From Paraburkholderia tuberum STM678 (GTDB lineage: Bacteria > Pseudomonadota > Gammaproteobacteria > Burkholderiales > Burkholderiaceae), in the NCBI RefSeq assembly GCF_902833905.1, contig NZ_CADFGP010000008.1:63608-127607 (forward strand): a stretch of 64,000 nucleotides of DNA, read 5' to 3'. Every line of letters starts with the position of its first letter. The stretch's first letter is position 1. The notes below the pieces were generated by a model. That model did not search any database, was not told the DNA's origin, and was given only the letters and a program-made list of their open reading frames with translations. Shown here piece after piece: positions 51,723 through 61,778 of this stretch. The translations under genes and the position numbers were made by a program.

Positions 51723-52883
51723 TCACGCCGCCGCGACCAATGCCTCGTGCTGAATCTGGCGTGCGTAGCGATTCAGGTGGTAGTCCGTGTTGCCGAACAA
51801 TGCGTCGAGCACCAGATGACGGCGATAGTGATGGCCCACCTTGTATTCATCCGTGATGCCGTAACCACCGTGCAACTGGATACCCTGTTGCGTGACGAAC
51901 TTCGCGCTACGCGTGGTCTGTGCCTTGCAGCCCGAGATTTCGACGCTCCGGTTCTCCCTGTCCTCGCTGACGGAGAGCAACGCACGGTGCAGTGTTGCGC
52001 GCGCCTGCATCGCTTCGATCGCCATGTCGGCCATCCGGTGTTGCAGCGCCTGGAAGCTGCCAATCGTCACGCCGAACTGCTTGCGCGTTTTCAAGTACTC
52101 CGCCGCGAGCTCGATAGCGTCTTCCATATCGCCCACCAGTTCGGCACAGATCGCAACGACCGCTTCGTCAACGGCGGCCTGCAGTCCTTCGAACGCTCGC
52201 CCAGCCTCACCCAGAACATTCGATTCCGCGACGATCACACCATCGAGCAGCAAGTCGGCAGATGGCGTGCCGTCGAGCAACGCGCAAGTCTTCAGCGTCA
52301 CGCCTGCCTGCTTCGGATCGACGACGAAAACCCCGATGCCGTCCGTGGCATCGGCTGCACCCGCCGCGCGAGCGACGACGAGCAGACGGTCTGCAACGGG
52401 CGCTCCAACCACGAGCGTCTTATAGCCGTCCAGCCGCCACGCCCCGTCCTCTGTCTTCTTCGCGGTGGCCGTCACGTAATGCACCTGACCCCGCGCGTCA
52501 CGTTCACTGTGCGCGACTGCATAGACAGTCTCGCCCGAAACGATCTCGCCAAGTATCGCCTCGCGCTGCCCGTCTCGCCCGCAGCGCGTGACAAGCGACG
52601 CAGGAAACACACCACACATCACGTATGGTTCCAGCACCAGCGCGCGCCCGATCTGCTCGGCCACGATGGCGCTTTCGACTGACGAGAAACCGAGCCCGCC
52701 CAATTCATCCGGCACCGCGACACCGAGCCAACCCATTTCGCCGAACGTATGCCACGTCTCGCGCGAAAATCCGCCTCCTTGCGAAGCAAGATTGCGACGA
52801 TGTTCGAACGTATAACTCTTTTGCAAGAAACGTTGCGCGCTTTCCTGCAACATCCGCTGTTCGTCGCTCAACTCGAAGTCCAT
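51723..52883 (-). CDS. Acyl-CoA dehydrogenase, small (beta-type) subunit of a pair
   Basis: A 386-residue protein starting MDFELSDEQRMLQESAQRF, with AGAGGG upstream. It has HGGYGITDEYKVGHHYRR and then VLDALFGNTDYHLNRYA instead of the catalytic EGT-EIQR segment. The large subunit gene is upstream with a 77-bp gap. It is the fourth small subunit of this type in the window and is interpreted in the same way. Confidence 0.85.
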   Translation of the reverse strand: MDFELSDEQRMLQESAQRFLQKSYTFEHRRNLASQGGGFSRETWHTFGEMGWLGVAVPDELGGLGFSSVESAIVAEQIGRALVLEPYVMCGVFPASLVTRCGRDGQREAILGEIVSGETVYAVAHSERDARGQVHYVTATAKKTEDGAWRLDGYKTLVVGAPVADRLLVVARAAGAADATDGIGVFVVDPKQAGVTLKTCALLDGTPSADLLLDGVIVAESNVLGEAGRAFEGLQAAVDEAVVAICAELVGDMEDAIELAAEYLKTRKQFGVTIGSFQALQHRMADMAIEAMQARATLHRALLSVSEDRENRSVEISGCKAQTTRSAKFVTQQGIQLHGGYGITDEYKVGHHYRRHLVLDALFGNTDYHLNRYARQIQHEALVAAA

Positions 52884-52960
52884 GCTGCACCCTCTTTATG
52901 CCGGCAATTGATGCGATCCCACGTCTCGGGGATCGAAGACCGTCGTGACTCGATACGGCG

Positions 52961-54172
52961 TCAAAGATCGAACAGTGCTTTGGCGATGATGTTTCGCTGA
53001 ATTTCGGCCGTCCCGCCATAGATCGAGCAAGCCCGTCGATAGAAGACCTCTGCCGCCAGGCCTGGCGCGTATTCAGGTCCGATGACCCGGGCCTCGCGCA
53101 GCTCTCGCTCTTCATTCGGATCGGGATAGAACACGGCGCCATAATCGCCGATCACCTCCAGCAGCATCTCCGTGAGCTTCTGATGGAGTTCAGATCCGCG
53201 CACTTTGAGCATGGATCCGATCGCCATACCGCCACTGCGCTCGTCTATCCCTTGATGCAGGATTTTCTGCACCGCCATGTCGATCGCGCGAACCTCCAAT
53301 TCGTGCTGCGCGAAACGTGCCGCAAACGTCGGATCCTGGATCAATGGCTTGCCGGCCATCCGTTCGCGCGAGGCGTAGTGCCGGATCTTGCGCAGATAGC
53401 GCTTGAGGGCAGGCGCTTCAGCGCCAAGAAACGCCCGCTCGTTAAAGAGCAGAAACTTGGTGTATCCCCACCCCTTGTTGACCTCGCCGATAAGGTTTTC
53501 AGCGGGCACACGCACGTTGTCGTAGAAGACTTCCGCCAGGTGATGGCAGCCATCGAGCGACGCGATCGGCCGTACGGTAACGCCCGGCGACGACATGTCG
53601 AGCAGCAGGAAGGAAATGCCCTTTTGTGGCTTCGCTTCGCTATCCGTGCGGACCAGCACGAAATTCCATTGACCGTAGGCGCCGAAGCTGGTCCAGATCT
53701 TCTGTCCATTGACGATGTAGTGGTCTCCATCGAGAACCGCCGTCGTACGTAGCGATGCAAGATCGGAACCCGAGCCCGGCTCTGAAAAACCCTGTACCCA
53801 GAACACTTCACCACGCTGGATAGGAGGAAGAAAGCGGCGCTTCTGCTCTTCGTTGCCAAACTCGCAAATCACGGGTCCGACGAGCGACACGCCCGCCTGA
53901 TTCTGTATCGGTGCGCCTGCCAGATAGCATTCTTCCTCGAAGATGTAACGCTGCATCGCGGTCCACCCCGTGCCGCCGTCGGCAACCGGCCAATGCGGCA
54001 CTGACCAGCCGTGCGTTTCGTGCAAGATGCGAGTCCAGCGCTGTGAATCGTCGTCACCTGCCAGAAAGCCCTGCTGCCCGCGAACGGCCAGGTCGGCCGG
54101 CAAATGCTCGTTGAGGAACGCACGAAATTCTTTGCGGAACGCGATGTCCGCGGGATCTACGCGAAAATCCAT
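52961..54172 (-). CDS. Acyl-CoA dehydrogenase, large (alpha-type) subunit of a pair
   Basis: A 403-residue protein starting MDFRVDPADIAFRKEFRAF. It contains WVQGFSEPGSGSDLASL and ends IYGGTAEIQRNIIAKALFDL, again with Gly at the catalytic Glu site. It lies 19 bp after the CoA ligase gene, so the pair probably acts on the acyl-CoA formed by that ligase. It is the fourth large subunit in the window. Confidence 0.87.
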   Translation of the reverse strand: MDFRVDPADIAFRKEFRAFLNEHLPADLAVRGQQGFLAGDDDSQRWTRILHETHGWSVPHWPVADGGTGWTAMQRYIFEEECYLAGAPIQNQAGVSLVGPVICEFGNEEQKRRFLPPIQRGEVFWVQGFSEPGSGSDLASLRTTAVLDGDHYIVNGQKIWTSFGAYGQWNFVLVRTDSEAKPQKGISFLLLDMSSPGVTVRPIASLDGCHHLAEVFYDNVRVPAENLIGEVNKGWGYTKFLLFNERAFLGAEAPALKRYLRKIRHYASRERMAGKPLIQDPTFAARFAQHELEVRAIDMAVQKILHQGIDERSGGMAIGSMLKVRGSELHQKLTEMLLEVIGDYGAVFYPDPNEERELREARVIGPEYAPGLAAEVFYRRACSIYGGTAEIQRNIIAKALFDL

Positions 54173-54191
54173 GGTTTAGCTTCCAGCGTTT

Positions 54192-56123
54192 TCAGTACGT
54201 TGAACCGCGGCGCGCGCCTCGATCTGCGCCCGCTGCTGCGCCAGCGTTGCCGACCAATGTGCGCGGCGTGGGCGGCACGCAATAAAGCTCGTCCACGACA
54301 CCGCGCCGTCGCTCGAGCACATTGCGTTGGCTGATTGCGCTCTTTGCACTCAATTCGCCGTTATCGAGCGTCGGCTGCTCGCTTTCGAGCACGATGCGCG
54401 CAATGCGCGTAGAGCTGCCGCCAGGACGCGCGGCGAGCTGGTCGAGTCCGGTCTGGAAGAACGCGCGCACGCCGCGGCTGTTGATGATCTGGTCGGCGCC
54501 CGGCATCGGATCGTGAAGGTCGTCGCAAAGCGCACGGCACGCTTCGATGTCAGGGAAGACGAGCGCGCTCAGGTAGTCGCGGTCGTGCCCGGCAATCACG
54601 ATATCCCGCGCATACGGGCCCAACACGTTCAGCGCGTACAGTCGCAACTCGGCGACGTTGACCCAGGTGCCCGAGGACAGCTTGAAATTTTCCGCAATGC
54701 GTCCGTCGAAGCGCAGTCCCAGTTCGAGGCGCTGCGGGTCGATGAACGTTGCTGCGTCACCGGAGCGGAAATAGCCTTCCTCGTCGAACGCGGCGGCGGT
54801 GCGCTCGGGATCTTTCCAATAGCCGGGCGTCACACAGTCGCCGAGGAAACGGATTTCCAGCTTCGCGCCGACCGGCGCCACCTTCACTTTGACGCCGGGC
54901 ACGGGCAACCCCGCAATCGCTTCCCGTCGCGGATCCCAGGCCGCCGATAGCGGCGTTGGGCCTGCTTCCGTGCTGCCGATGCCCGACATGATGAGCACAC
55001 GCTGGCCGATGGTACGCACCGCGAGCTCGTCGAGTTGAGCCCAGATGTATTTCGGCAGACTTGCGCCGCCGTAGTAGATGAGCGCGAGTTTGCTGAAGAA
55101 TTTCTCGCGCAGTGCCTTGTCCGCCTGCAGATGCGGAATGAGCGAAGCCAACCCTTGCGGCGTATTGAGGTAGACCGCCGGCGCGATTTCACGCAATGCC
55201 TGCACCGTCGGGCCAATTTCCTCCGGCGTTGGCTTGCCTGGGTCCAGGTAGTAAGTCCCCCCGCCGTACAGCACCATGCCGAAGTTATGCGTGCCGCCAA
55301 AAGTGTGATGCCAAGGCAGCCAGTCGACGAGATCCGATGGCCCGTCCTGAAGAAACGCGAACACCTGGGCGACTTGCTGTCGATTGCTGCACAACATGCG
55401 CTGCGGGTAGATCACGCCTTTCGGTGCGCCTGTCGTTCCCGAAGTAAACATGATCTTGCCCACCGTATCCGGGCCGACTGCCTTGAACGCCTTGTCGACG
55501 TCGGCTGTAACCGGCGTCTTCAGCCACTGCGCGACGCGCGAACCGCCACGACCCTCCGGCAACGGACCGACGACGACACATTCCACGTCGCCGAACACCT
55601 CACGCAATGCGCGGCCATACTGCGCGCCGTCCTCCGCGAAGACGAGGCCGGGCGTGCATACGGCCGCGAGTTGCCTGAGCTTCGAAAAGTCCTGCGATAA
55701 CAGCGAATACGCGGGCGTCACCGGGATATAGGGAATCCCGACGTGCAATGCGGCGAGCGCGAAGAGCGCGTGTTCAAAGCTTCGATCGGAAAGAATCATC
55801 AACGGACGAGACGGCGACAATCCTCGATCGAGCAGCGCCTGCCCCAGCGCACGCGCACCGTCGAACGCCTGGCGGTAGGTCAGAGACTCCCATGACTTGC
55901 CGTCCGGCGTCCGCCGCGCAAGCAACGCGCGCTCGGGCGTGACGCTCGCCCAGTGTTCGAGCCGCTCCGTCAAGCGGATCGGATACGCCTGGAGCGGTTC
56001 CTTCAGTTCATACACCACGCTTCCGTCTGGCCTTCGCTCGACGATGGCATCCATGCTGCCGACGCGAATCGGGCGAAACGGCACATCCATCAGGGCGTCG
56101 TGCGAAGCCGTACCTGCATCCAT
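54192..56123 (-). CDS. Acyl-CoA ligase, feruloyl-CoA synthetase-like
   Basis: The ATG at 56123 (MDAGTASHDALMDVPF) gives 643 residues, long for the family and similar in layout to feruloyl-CoA synthases. The ATP-binding motif FTSGTTGAPKG is at 226-236, followed by the signature DLVDWLPWHHTFGGTHNFG, GIGSTEAGPTPL and FRSGDAATFIDPQRLELGLRFDGR. It would activate an aromatic or alicyclic carboxylic acid. As first gene of the operon with an acyl-CoA dehydrogenase pair it probably provides the entry substrate of this branch. It is only distantly related to the ligase at 5099. Confidence 0.87.
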   Translation of the reverse strand: MDAGTASHDALMDVPFRPIRVGSMDAIVERRPDGSVVYELKEPLQAYPIRLTERLEHWASVTPERALLARRTPDGKSWESLTYRQAFDGARALGQALLDRGLSPSRPLMILSDRSFEHALFALAALHVGIPYIPVTPAYSLLSQDFSKLRQLAAVCTPGLVFAEDGAQYGRALREVFGDVECVVVGPLPEGRGGSRVAQWLKTPVTADVDKAFKAVGPDTVGKIMFTSGTTGAPKGVIYPQRMLCSNRQQVAQVFAFLQDGPSDLVDWLPWHHTFGGTHNFGMVLYGGGTYYLDPGKPTPEEIGPTVQALREIAPAVYLNTPQGLASLIPHLQADKALREKFFSKLALIYYGGASLPKYIWAQLDELAVRTIGQRVLIMSGIGSTEAGPTPLSAAWDPRREAIAGLPVPGVKVKVAPVGAKLEIRFLGDCVTPGYWKDPERTAAAFDEEGYFRSGDAATFIDPQRLELGLRFDGRIAENFKLSSGTWVNVAELRLYALNVLGPYARDIVIAGHDRDYLSALVFPDIEACRALCDDLHDPMPGADQIINSRGVRAFFQTGLDQLAARPGGSSTRIARIVLESEQPTLDNGELSAKSAISQRNVLERRRGVVDELYCVPPTPRTLVGNAGAAAGADRGARRGSTY

Positions 56124-56698
56124 CTGAGTCGTCCTGTTGTTATCTGGCAAATCATGTCCCGCGAGCGCTCGCATCGCCTTCCGATACCTAAAAATGTTGC
56201 GGGCCAAGTTCAACCAATAATTGTACGTCGATCATATTTCCGAACCAGAATAACGCGAAATCCCAACCACGTCTATCCGTTGTCACCCACAAGGAAGGCC
56301 TGATAGCACACACGCAATCTGGCGCGAATGACGCGCGCAATGTCCGGCACGATCGCAGCCTTGCGCATCGCACAACAACGTGGACAGAAAACAAAAATTG
56401 CGCTAATTTATGAACGCCATTCTCATTGTTAAACACGACACCGGAATTGCTCGATGGCGATTTGCTGACACTGCCGACCGGTTCGATCGACGACTGGCTG
56501 CGTCTTGCTTATACCGATGTTCCCGAAAGGCTCTGGCCAGCGGCATCCCGGTCGCTGCTGGCGCATCTCGAACGACTCGACGAACAACGTCGTCCGACTT
56601 CGCAGGCCTGATTGCGATCGTCATGCATGCATCGGCTGCCACGCCCGCTAAAACCGGGGGCGCGGGCGGCCTTGTTCGACGGCCGTCTTGTTGCGGAC
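56124..56698. other. Intergenic region upstream of the ligase operon
   Basis: This 575-bp stretch contains a one-mismatch operator copy GAACGCCATTC at 56412-56422, about 290 bp upstream of the ligase start, and a degraded coding fragment on the plus strand (listed separately). The rest is AT-richer and shows no supported gene. The promoter of the ligase operon should lie here. Confidence 0.5.
56429..56611 (+). pseudogene. Possible C-terminal remnant of a LACTB2-like metallo-beta-lactamase-fold hydrolase
   Basis: A short plus-strand frame with no ATG start encodes LNTTPELLDGDL, then WLRLAYTDVPERLWPAASRS and LLAHLERLDEQRR before a stop. The pattern Y-DVP-LWPAA-RSLLAHLE-L resembles the helical C-terminal region of LACTB2-type hydrolases. 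No upstream metallo-beta-lactamase motif (HxHxDH) is seen in any frame between 56124 and 56429. It therefore looks like a leftover of a deleted gene. The identification is from motif resemblance only. Confidence 0.4.
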
Positions 56699-57778
<1,080 letters not shown>

Positions 57779-57870
57779 TTATATACACTTCCTCCACATC
57801 GCCGACACTCGTGTGCCGCACTCGCGGACGCCGATGCGATTGCACGAGGCATGAATGATCAGGAGAGTTG

Positions 57871-58506
57871 ATGAACAAGCGAGACAATCAGATTGGCGCT
57901 GAGGAAGTGTCGATTCGCCCCACGCCGGACGAGGCGGAACAAGCCGTGCGCACGCTGATCCGATGGGCCGGTGACGATCCCGAAAGGGAAGGTCTCATTC
58001 AAACACCTGCACGCGTCGCGCGCGCATACCGCGAGTTCTTCTCGGGCTATGACTCCGATCCGATGCAGATTCTCGCCACCACGTTTTCCGAAGTGGATGG
58101 CTACGACGAGATGGTGGTGCTAAAGGACATCCGTTTCGAGAGCTACTGCGAACACCATATGGTGCCCATCAACGGACGTGCGCACGTTGCCTACTTGCCC
58201 GAGCATCGCGTGGTCGGCATCTCCAAACTCGCGCGCCTCGTCGATATCTATGCCAAGCGCCTACAGATTCAGGAGAAGATGACCGTTCAGATCGCCGATG
58301 CGCTGAACACCGTGCTGCAGCCGAAGGGAGTCGCTGTCATTCTCGAAGCCGCGCATCAGTGCATGAGTACGCGAGGCGTGCACAAGCCCGGCGCATCGCT
58401 GGTAACGAGCCGAATGCTGGGCGCATTCCGTGACGATCCTTCCACCCGCCGCGAGTTTCTGTCGATTGTCGGTCACAGCACGATTGCGCCATTACCCAAT
58501 AGCTGA
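57871..58506 (+). CDS. folE: GTP cyclohydrolase I
   Basis: From the ATG at 57871, preceded by AGGAGAGTTG, the protein has 211 residues. Zinc ligands Cys93 and His96 (YCEHHMVPI) and Cys164 ([10 protein letters not shown]) are intact, and [20 protein letters not shown] and RTRREF-like STRREFLSI complete the FolE signature. It converts GTP to 7,8-dihydroneopterin triphosphate and formate, the first step to folate and other pterins. It stands alone between catabolic genes. It may be a second copy serving a pterin-dependent enzyme, or simply a housekeeping gene at the island border. A strong hairpin follows its stop. Confidence 0.95.
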   Translation: MNKRDNQIGAEEVSIRPTPDEAEQAVRTLIRWAGDDPEREGLIQTPARVARAYREFFSGYDSDPMQILATTFSEVDGYDEMVVLKDIRFESYCEHHMVPINGRAHVAYLPEHRVVGISKLARLVDIYAKRLQIQEKMTVQIADALNTVLQPKGVAVILEAAHQCMSTRGVHKPGASLVTSRMLGAFRDDPSTRREFLSIVGHSTIAPLPNS

Positions 58507-58541
58507 AAGCCAACGTCGGCTTGCTGCCGACGTTGGCTTTC
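58505..58541 (+). terminator. Rho-independent terminator of folE
   Basis: GAAAGCCAACGTCGGC and GCCGACGTTGGCTTTC form a perfect 16-bp stem around TTGCT, overlapping the last bases of the folE stop region. The stem length and position directly after the gene make it a confident terminator. Confidence 0.85.
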
Positions 58542-58597
58542 ATGGCAAATCGATGCTGGTATCCGTGGCAAGCGTCGTTGCCGGCTTGCGTCTGGCC

Positions 58598-59140
58598 TTA
58601 AACCTCGCTGGGTTGGCGCGTCTTTAAAGGCCGTTCGTAAGAGACGTCTTCACGATTTCGTGCACTGACGCCATTGCCCATCAGGATTTCTCGCCACGCA
58701 GTAGGCACTTCCGCAGGGGTCAGTTCGTTGATCGCTTCGGAGATGCAGACACGGGCGGCAATCGCCCATACGCCATCACGCTTTTCGAAGTGGTCGATAT
58801 AGCGCCCCACCGCTAGCGTGTCTGGCTTGACGCGATTTTCTCCGAAGAAAAGCCAGTACGTCTCCCCGTGCGCCTCGTCGCCCTGCAATTCGACGCTGTG
58901 ATTGAACACCATATGGTGGTGCGACAACTGATGCTCGGTATGGTACGCAAAGGCCCAGTCGACGAATTCCTCTGCATCCCCGACGAATGCGCCGTGGTCG
59001 TCGATTGCGTCCGGATGGTACGCCGACAGCGTCAACTTCCGGTCCATGCGATCGACCCCGCGGCAATAGCGGTGTACGCATTCGAGTATGTCCTGCTTAT
59101 CCAACAGTGCTTCGACGCGCGCGCTCAGTTCTTCATTCAT
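58598..59140 (-). CDS. SnoaL-like (NTF2-fold) protein
   Basis: From the ATG at 59140 (MNEELSARVEALLDKQDIL) the protein has 180 residues; a long upstream in-frame extension through the neighbouring gene is rejected. CVHRYCRGVDRMDRKLTLSAYHPDA, GAFVGDAEEFVDWAF, HHHMVFNHSVEL and EAHGETYWLFFG follow the SnoaL_4 pattern, which includes ring-hydroxyl dehydratases, isomerases and the dehydrochlorinase LinA. Asp and His residues in these segments could form an acid-base pair. It is 11 bp after the small membrane protein gene and probably co-transcribed. Substrate unknown. Confidence 0.8.
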   Translation of the reverse strand: MNEELSARVEALLDKQDILECVHRYCRGVDRMDRKLTLSAYHPDAIDDHGAFVGDAEEFVDWAFAYHTEHQLSHHHMVFNHSVELQGDEAHGETYWLFFGENRVKPDTLAVGRYIDHFEKRDGVWAIAARVCISEAINELTPAEVPTAWREILMGNGVSARNREDVSYERPLKTRQPSEV

Positions 59141-59151
59141 GGCTTCTACCG

Positions 59152-59466
59152 TTAGATAGTCATGGCGACAAAAAAGACGACCGCACCGATCACGGCGCCA
59201 ATGAAGCAACAACCCTCGCCTGTCGACAAATCGGCTTCCTGCGCTCGCGCACGGCTCGCAATCGCACATCCGATCATGCCCGCCAATGCCGTCGCCCCGA
59301 GCACGGCAAACATCATCACGATGTCGAAGAGTGCGGACCGGCCTAGCTCTTCCATGCGCAGATCGCGTTGCAGCAGCCAGACTGCCGCCGCCGAAATCGA
59401 CAGGAGAATGAGTGGGAGCCATACTCTACGCGCTTCCCGAGCGCTCTCGCGAGTCAGCGTTTTCAT
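59152..59466 (-). CDS. Small integral membrane protein of unknown function
   Basis: From the ATG at 59466 (MKTLTRESAREARRVWLP) the protein has 104 residues. Three hydrophobic segments are visible: LPLILLSISAAAVWLL, IVMMFAVLGATALAGMIG and FIGAVIGAVVFFVAMTI. The first is preceded by basic residues, so the N-terminus is probably cytoplasmic. GGAGG lies upstream and the start overlaps the previous stop (ATGA). I do not recognise the family. The tight linkage to a SnoaL-like gene suggests a joint role. Confidence 0.7.
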   Translation of the reverse strand: MKTLTRESAREARRVWLPLILLSISAAAVWLLQRDLRMEELGRSALFDIVMMFAVLGATALAGMIGCAIASRARAQEADLSTGEGCCFIGAVIGAVVFFVAMTI

Positions 59467-59660
59467 CGCGCCCGGCCCTCCGTCCGCAGCTTGCCCAGAG
59501 CACGAGGCGCCACTGCGCCCAACACGCGCGCCGCCCAATTCGATTGTTTTGCGCGAGCCGATTCGTCCGACGACGGAGCGCCCTTTTCAGCGCGCTGGCG
59601 ACGATAGTCGTACGTATAGTCTGCAAGAGGACCACGTAAATCGCTGTCGAGAAAGTACAT
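59463..59660 (-). CDS. Very small hypothetical protein
   Basis: From the ATG at 59660, with GGAG upstream, the product is 65 residues: MYFLDSDLRGPLADYTYDYR followed by a basic, Ala- and Arg-rich tail (AARVLGAVAPRALGKL). The stop overlaps the start of the membrane protein gene in an ATGA junction, which supports it as the first gene of a three-gene unit. No signal peptide, no membrane segment and no recognised family. Translational coupling is the main evidence that it is real. Confidence 0.6.
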   Translation of the reverse strand: MYFLDSDLRGPLADYTYDYRRQRAEKGAPSSDESARAKQSNWAARVLGAVAPRALGKLRTEGRAR

Positions 59661-59941
59661 CGCATGTCTCCGATCAGGCTTATGCTCTCGGGCGCTTGCG
59701 TGGCGCCTCTTGATGGACATCCTAGGCCATGGAATATGGTTATGCAACAAGTCGTTCAATTAATGGCGTCGGTGTTTTCACTACCCGACAAGGCACAGAC
59801 CGACGCGCATGCGCGAGCGCCCGCGGCACACATGGACGTGTGTGCGAACGGGTCGGCAATCAATCGGGGAAAGGGAATGGCAGCGCTAAGCCGCGTTCTC
59901 GACGCAGCTTAGCGATTCGAAAATGACACGCAGACGAGTGA
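59661..59941. other. Intergenic region, no gene seen
   Basis: About 280 bp between the small-gene unit and the SDR stop. Short frames on both strands lack coding features. The promoter for the small minus-strand genes should lie near 59700-59780, where the DNA is AT-richer, but no clear operator copy is present (only the half-site GTCGTTC at 59749-59755). Confidence 0.4.
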
Positions 59942-60727
59942 TCAGGAGACCTGGAAGCCGCCGTCGACAGCGAGAAGCTGACCGGTGACGTAGTCCGATG
60001 CCGGCGACGCGAAAAACAACACTGCCCTGGCGATATCGGAGGCAACGCCGATGCGGCCCAGCGGCATGCGGCCAGGTTGGGTGATCGGCCCGTGAGCCTG
60101 ATGAACCTTCGTCGATGCGGCCGCGCCCTCGGTTGCCACGCCGCCGGGCAGCACTGCGTTCACGCGAATTCCGTCTGCTGCGAATTCGAGCGCTGCCACC
60201 TTGGTGAGGTTGTTGACGCCCGCCTTCGACGCGCCGTAGTCACCGTTGTCGAAAATCACCGGCTGCAGCGAAGCCACCGACGAAATATTGATAATGGAAC
60301 CGCCGTTTTTGGCACCTTGCATTCGCTTGATCGCTTCGCGCATGCAGAGGAAGGTGCCGCGCAAGTTGATGCCGAGCACTTTGTCCCACTTTTCTACCGA
60401 CGTCTCGACGAATTTCGTCTTCGGATAGATGCCCGCGTTGTTCACGAGAATGTCGAGGCGCCCAAGTTTGGCCTGCACCGTTTCGTACATCGCAAGAATC
60501 GACGATTCATCGCTGATGTCCACTTTGATCGCGATAGCCTTGCCAGACGCACTTTCGATTTGGCTGGCCGTCTGCTGCGCCGCTTCCTCATTCAGGTCCG
60601 CCGCGACCACCGCCGCGCCGGCCGACGCCAGCAGCAAAGCCGTCTCGCGGCCGATGCCTGAGCCTGCCCCTGTTACCACCGCCACTTTCTGATCGAGATT
60701 GAAAAGACTCGCCACATTCGTGCTCAT
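59942..60727 (-). CDS. Short-chain dehydrogenase/reductase (SDR)
   Basis: A 261-residue classical SDR with AAGGAGGAG ahead of the ATG. TGAGSGIG marks the cofactor loop near residues 20-27, Asp after the second strand (VVAADLNEE) suggests NAD, and the active site is ISSVASLQPV followed by YGASK. It is probably monocistronic. An operator copy with one mismatch, GAACGTCATTC, lies 41-51 bp upstream, with TGTTTA 7 bp further on, so it should be controlled with the large operons. Related proteins include cyclic alcohol dehydrogenases; no substrate assigned. Confidence 0.85.
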   Translation of the reverse strand: MSTNVASLFNLDQKVAVVTGAGSGIGRETALLLASAGAAVVAADLNEEAAQQTASQIESASGKAIAIKVDISDESSILAMYETVQAKLGRLDILVNNAGIYPKTKFVETSVEKWDKVLGINLRGTFLCMREAIKRMQGAKNGGSIINISSVASLQPVIFDNGDYGASKAGVNNLTKVAALEFAADGIRVNAVLPGGVATEGAAASTKVHQAHGPITQPGRMPLGRIGVASDIARAVLFFASPASDYVTGQLLAVDGGFQVS

Positions 60728-60767
60728 TGCTCCTCCTTTGGCTCGCCGCGCGAGCGGGTTATTTTCT

Positions 60768-60778
60768 GAACGTCATTC
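60768..60778. promoter_or_regulatory. Near-perfect operator upstream of the SDR at 59942
   Basis: GAACGTCATTC is one base from the palindrome. On the minus strand it is preceded, after 7 bases, by TGTTTA. The flank GCAAAGATAAAC is nearly identical to GGAAAGATAAAC beside the site at 23725 ahead of the DUF1302 operon, which links these two promoters. Confidence 0.6.
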
Positions 60779-60878
60779 GCAAAGATAAACACACCACTTT
60801 GGCGTGTCAAGATGAACGAGAAGCGGATGACGAAAGGAGCAGCATGGACGAAGCTGCCGAGCAGTGCGATTGCGCGTA

Positions 60879-61778
60879 TCACCCCGCCGCCGGCGACGCG
60901 ATATCGCGCATGATGTCGAGCATCGAACGGTGGTAGGGCTTGTGAGGTCTATCGGCCCACACCAGCGACACCTCAGTTTCGCCTGAAGCCGGAACATCCT
61001 CGATGTCGACGAAGGCGACACCCTCCACGGGCAGGTATCGCGCCGAGTCCAGCATCAGACCGATGCCCAGTTCATGAGACACGAGGTTGAGCATCGTGTA
61101 TGGATGGCGCGCTTGCTGGGTCACCCGCGGCGACAGCCCCGCCTCGCGGCGCGCTGTCTCGAACGCAGCGAACAGCGGCTGCGACATCTGCTGAGGGAAC
61201 ATGATGAGCGGGTATCGCGCGAGATCCGCGATACGAATTGAAGGCTGCGCCGCCACGGGCCACTTCGCCGGAACCGCGGCCACCACACGCAGACGCTCGA
61301 TGACCACGCTTTCCAAACCGGAGACGTCCGCCGAGCTGGTGACTACCACGCCCAGGTCGATGCTGCCGTTTTTCACGCTGGCGACGGTCAAAGCACTGCC
61401 GCGCTCGATCAACCGGACGTCAACGCCCGGCCATTGCTTGCGAAGCCCCTGAATGGCTAGCGGCATGATTCGCAGCGCACACATCGGCACGAACGCTACG
61501 CTCAGGCTCGCGAGTTCGTCGGCGGCTTGCCGCACGCGCCGCTCGGCCAACTCCGCTTGCGCGATCAGTGGCTTCGCTTCCGCGAGCAACGCGGCTCCGG
61601 CGGCTGTGAGCGAAACGCCTCGCGGTGTACGTTCGAGCAGCTTGATACCGAGTTGCTCCTCCAGCCGCATGATCGACTGGCTGAGCGGCGGCTGCGCCAT
61701 GCCCAGGCGCGCAGCCGCACGGCCAAAGTGCTGGGTCTCCGCGACCGCAACGAAGTGTCTGAGATGCCGCAATTCCAT
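60879..61778 (-). CDS. LysR-family transcriptional regulator
   Basis: From the ATG at 61778 (MELRHLRHFVAVAETQHFG) the protein has 299 residues. The N-terminal winged helix-turn-helix is FGRAAARLGMAQPPLSQSIMRLEEQLG, typical of CatR/BenM-like LysR proteins; the effector domain contains GVVVTSSADVSGLESVVIER and HPYTMLNLVSHELGIGLML. It diverges from the carboxymuconolactone decarboxylase-like/phytanoyl-CoA dioxygenase-like pair, which it probably activates in response to a pathway acid. The intergenic region also holds GAATGTCGTTC, so two regulators may act there. Confidence 0.88.
   Translation of the reverse strand: MELRHLRHFVAVAETQHFGRAAARLGMAQPPLSQSIMRLEEQLGIKLLERTPRGVSLTAAGAALLAEAKPLIAQAELAERRVRQAADELASLSVAFVPMCALRIMPLAIQGLRKQWPGVDVRLIERGSALTVASVKNGSIDLGVVVTSSADVSGLESVVIERLRVVAAVPAKWPVAAQPSIRIADLARYPLIMFPQQMSQPLFAAFETARREAGLSPRVTQQARHPYTMLNLVSHELGIGLMLDSARYLPVEGVAFVDIEDVPASGETEVSLVWADRPHKPYHRSMLDIMRDIASPAAG

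Noticed and set aside
51081..52682. A 533-codon plus-strand frame opposite a crotonase and an acyl-CoA dehydrogenase gene.
   Set aside because: No ribosome site, no family resemblance, and it covers two well-supported minus-strand genes.
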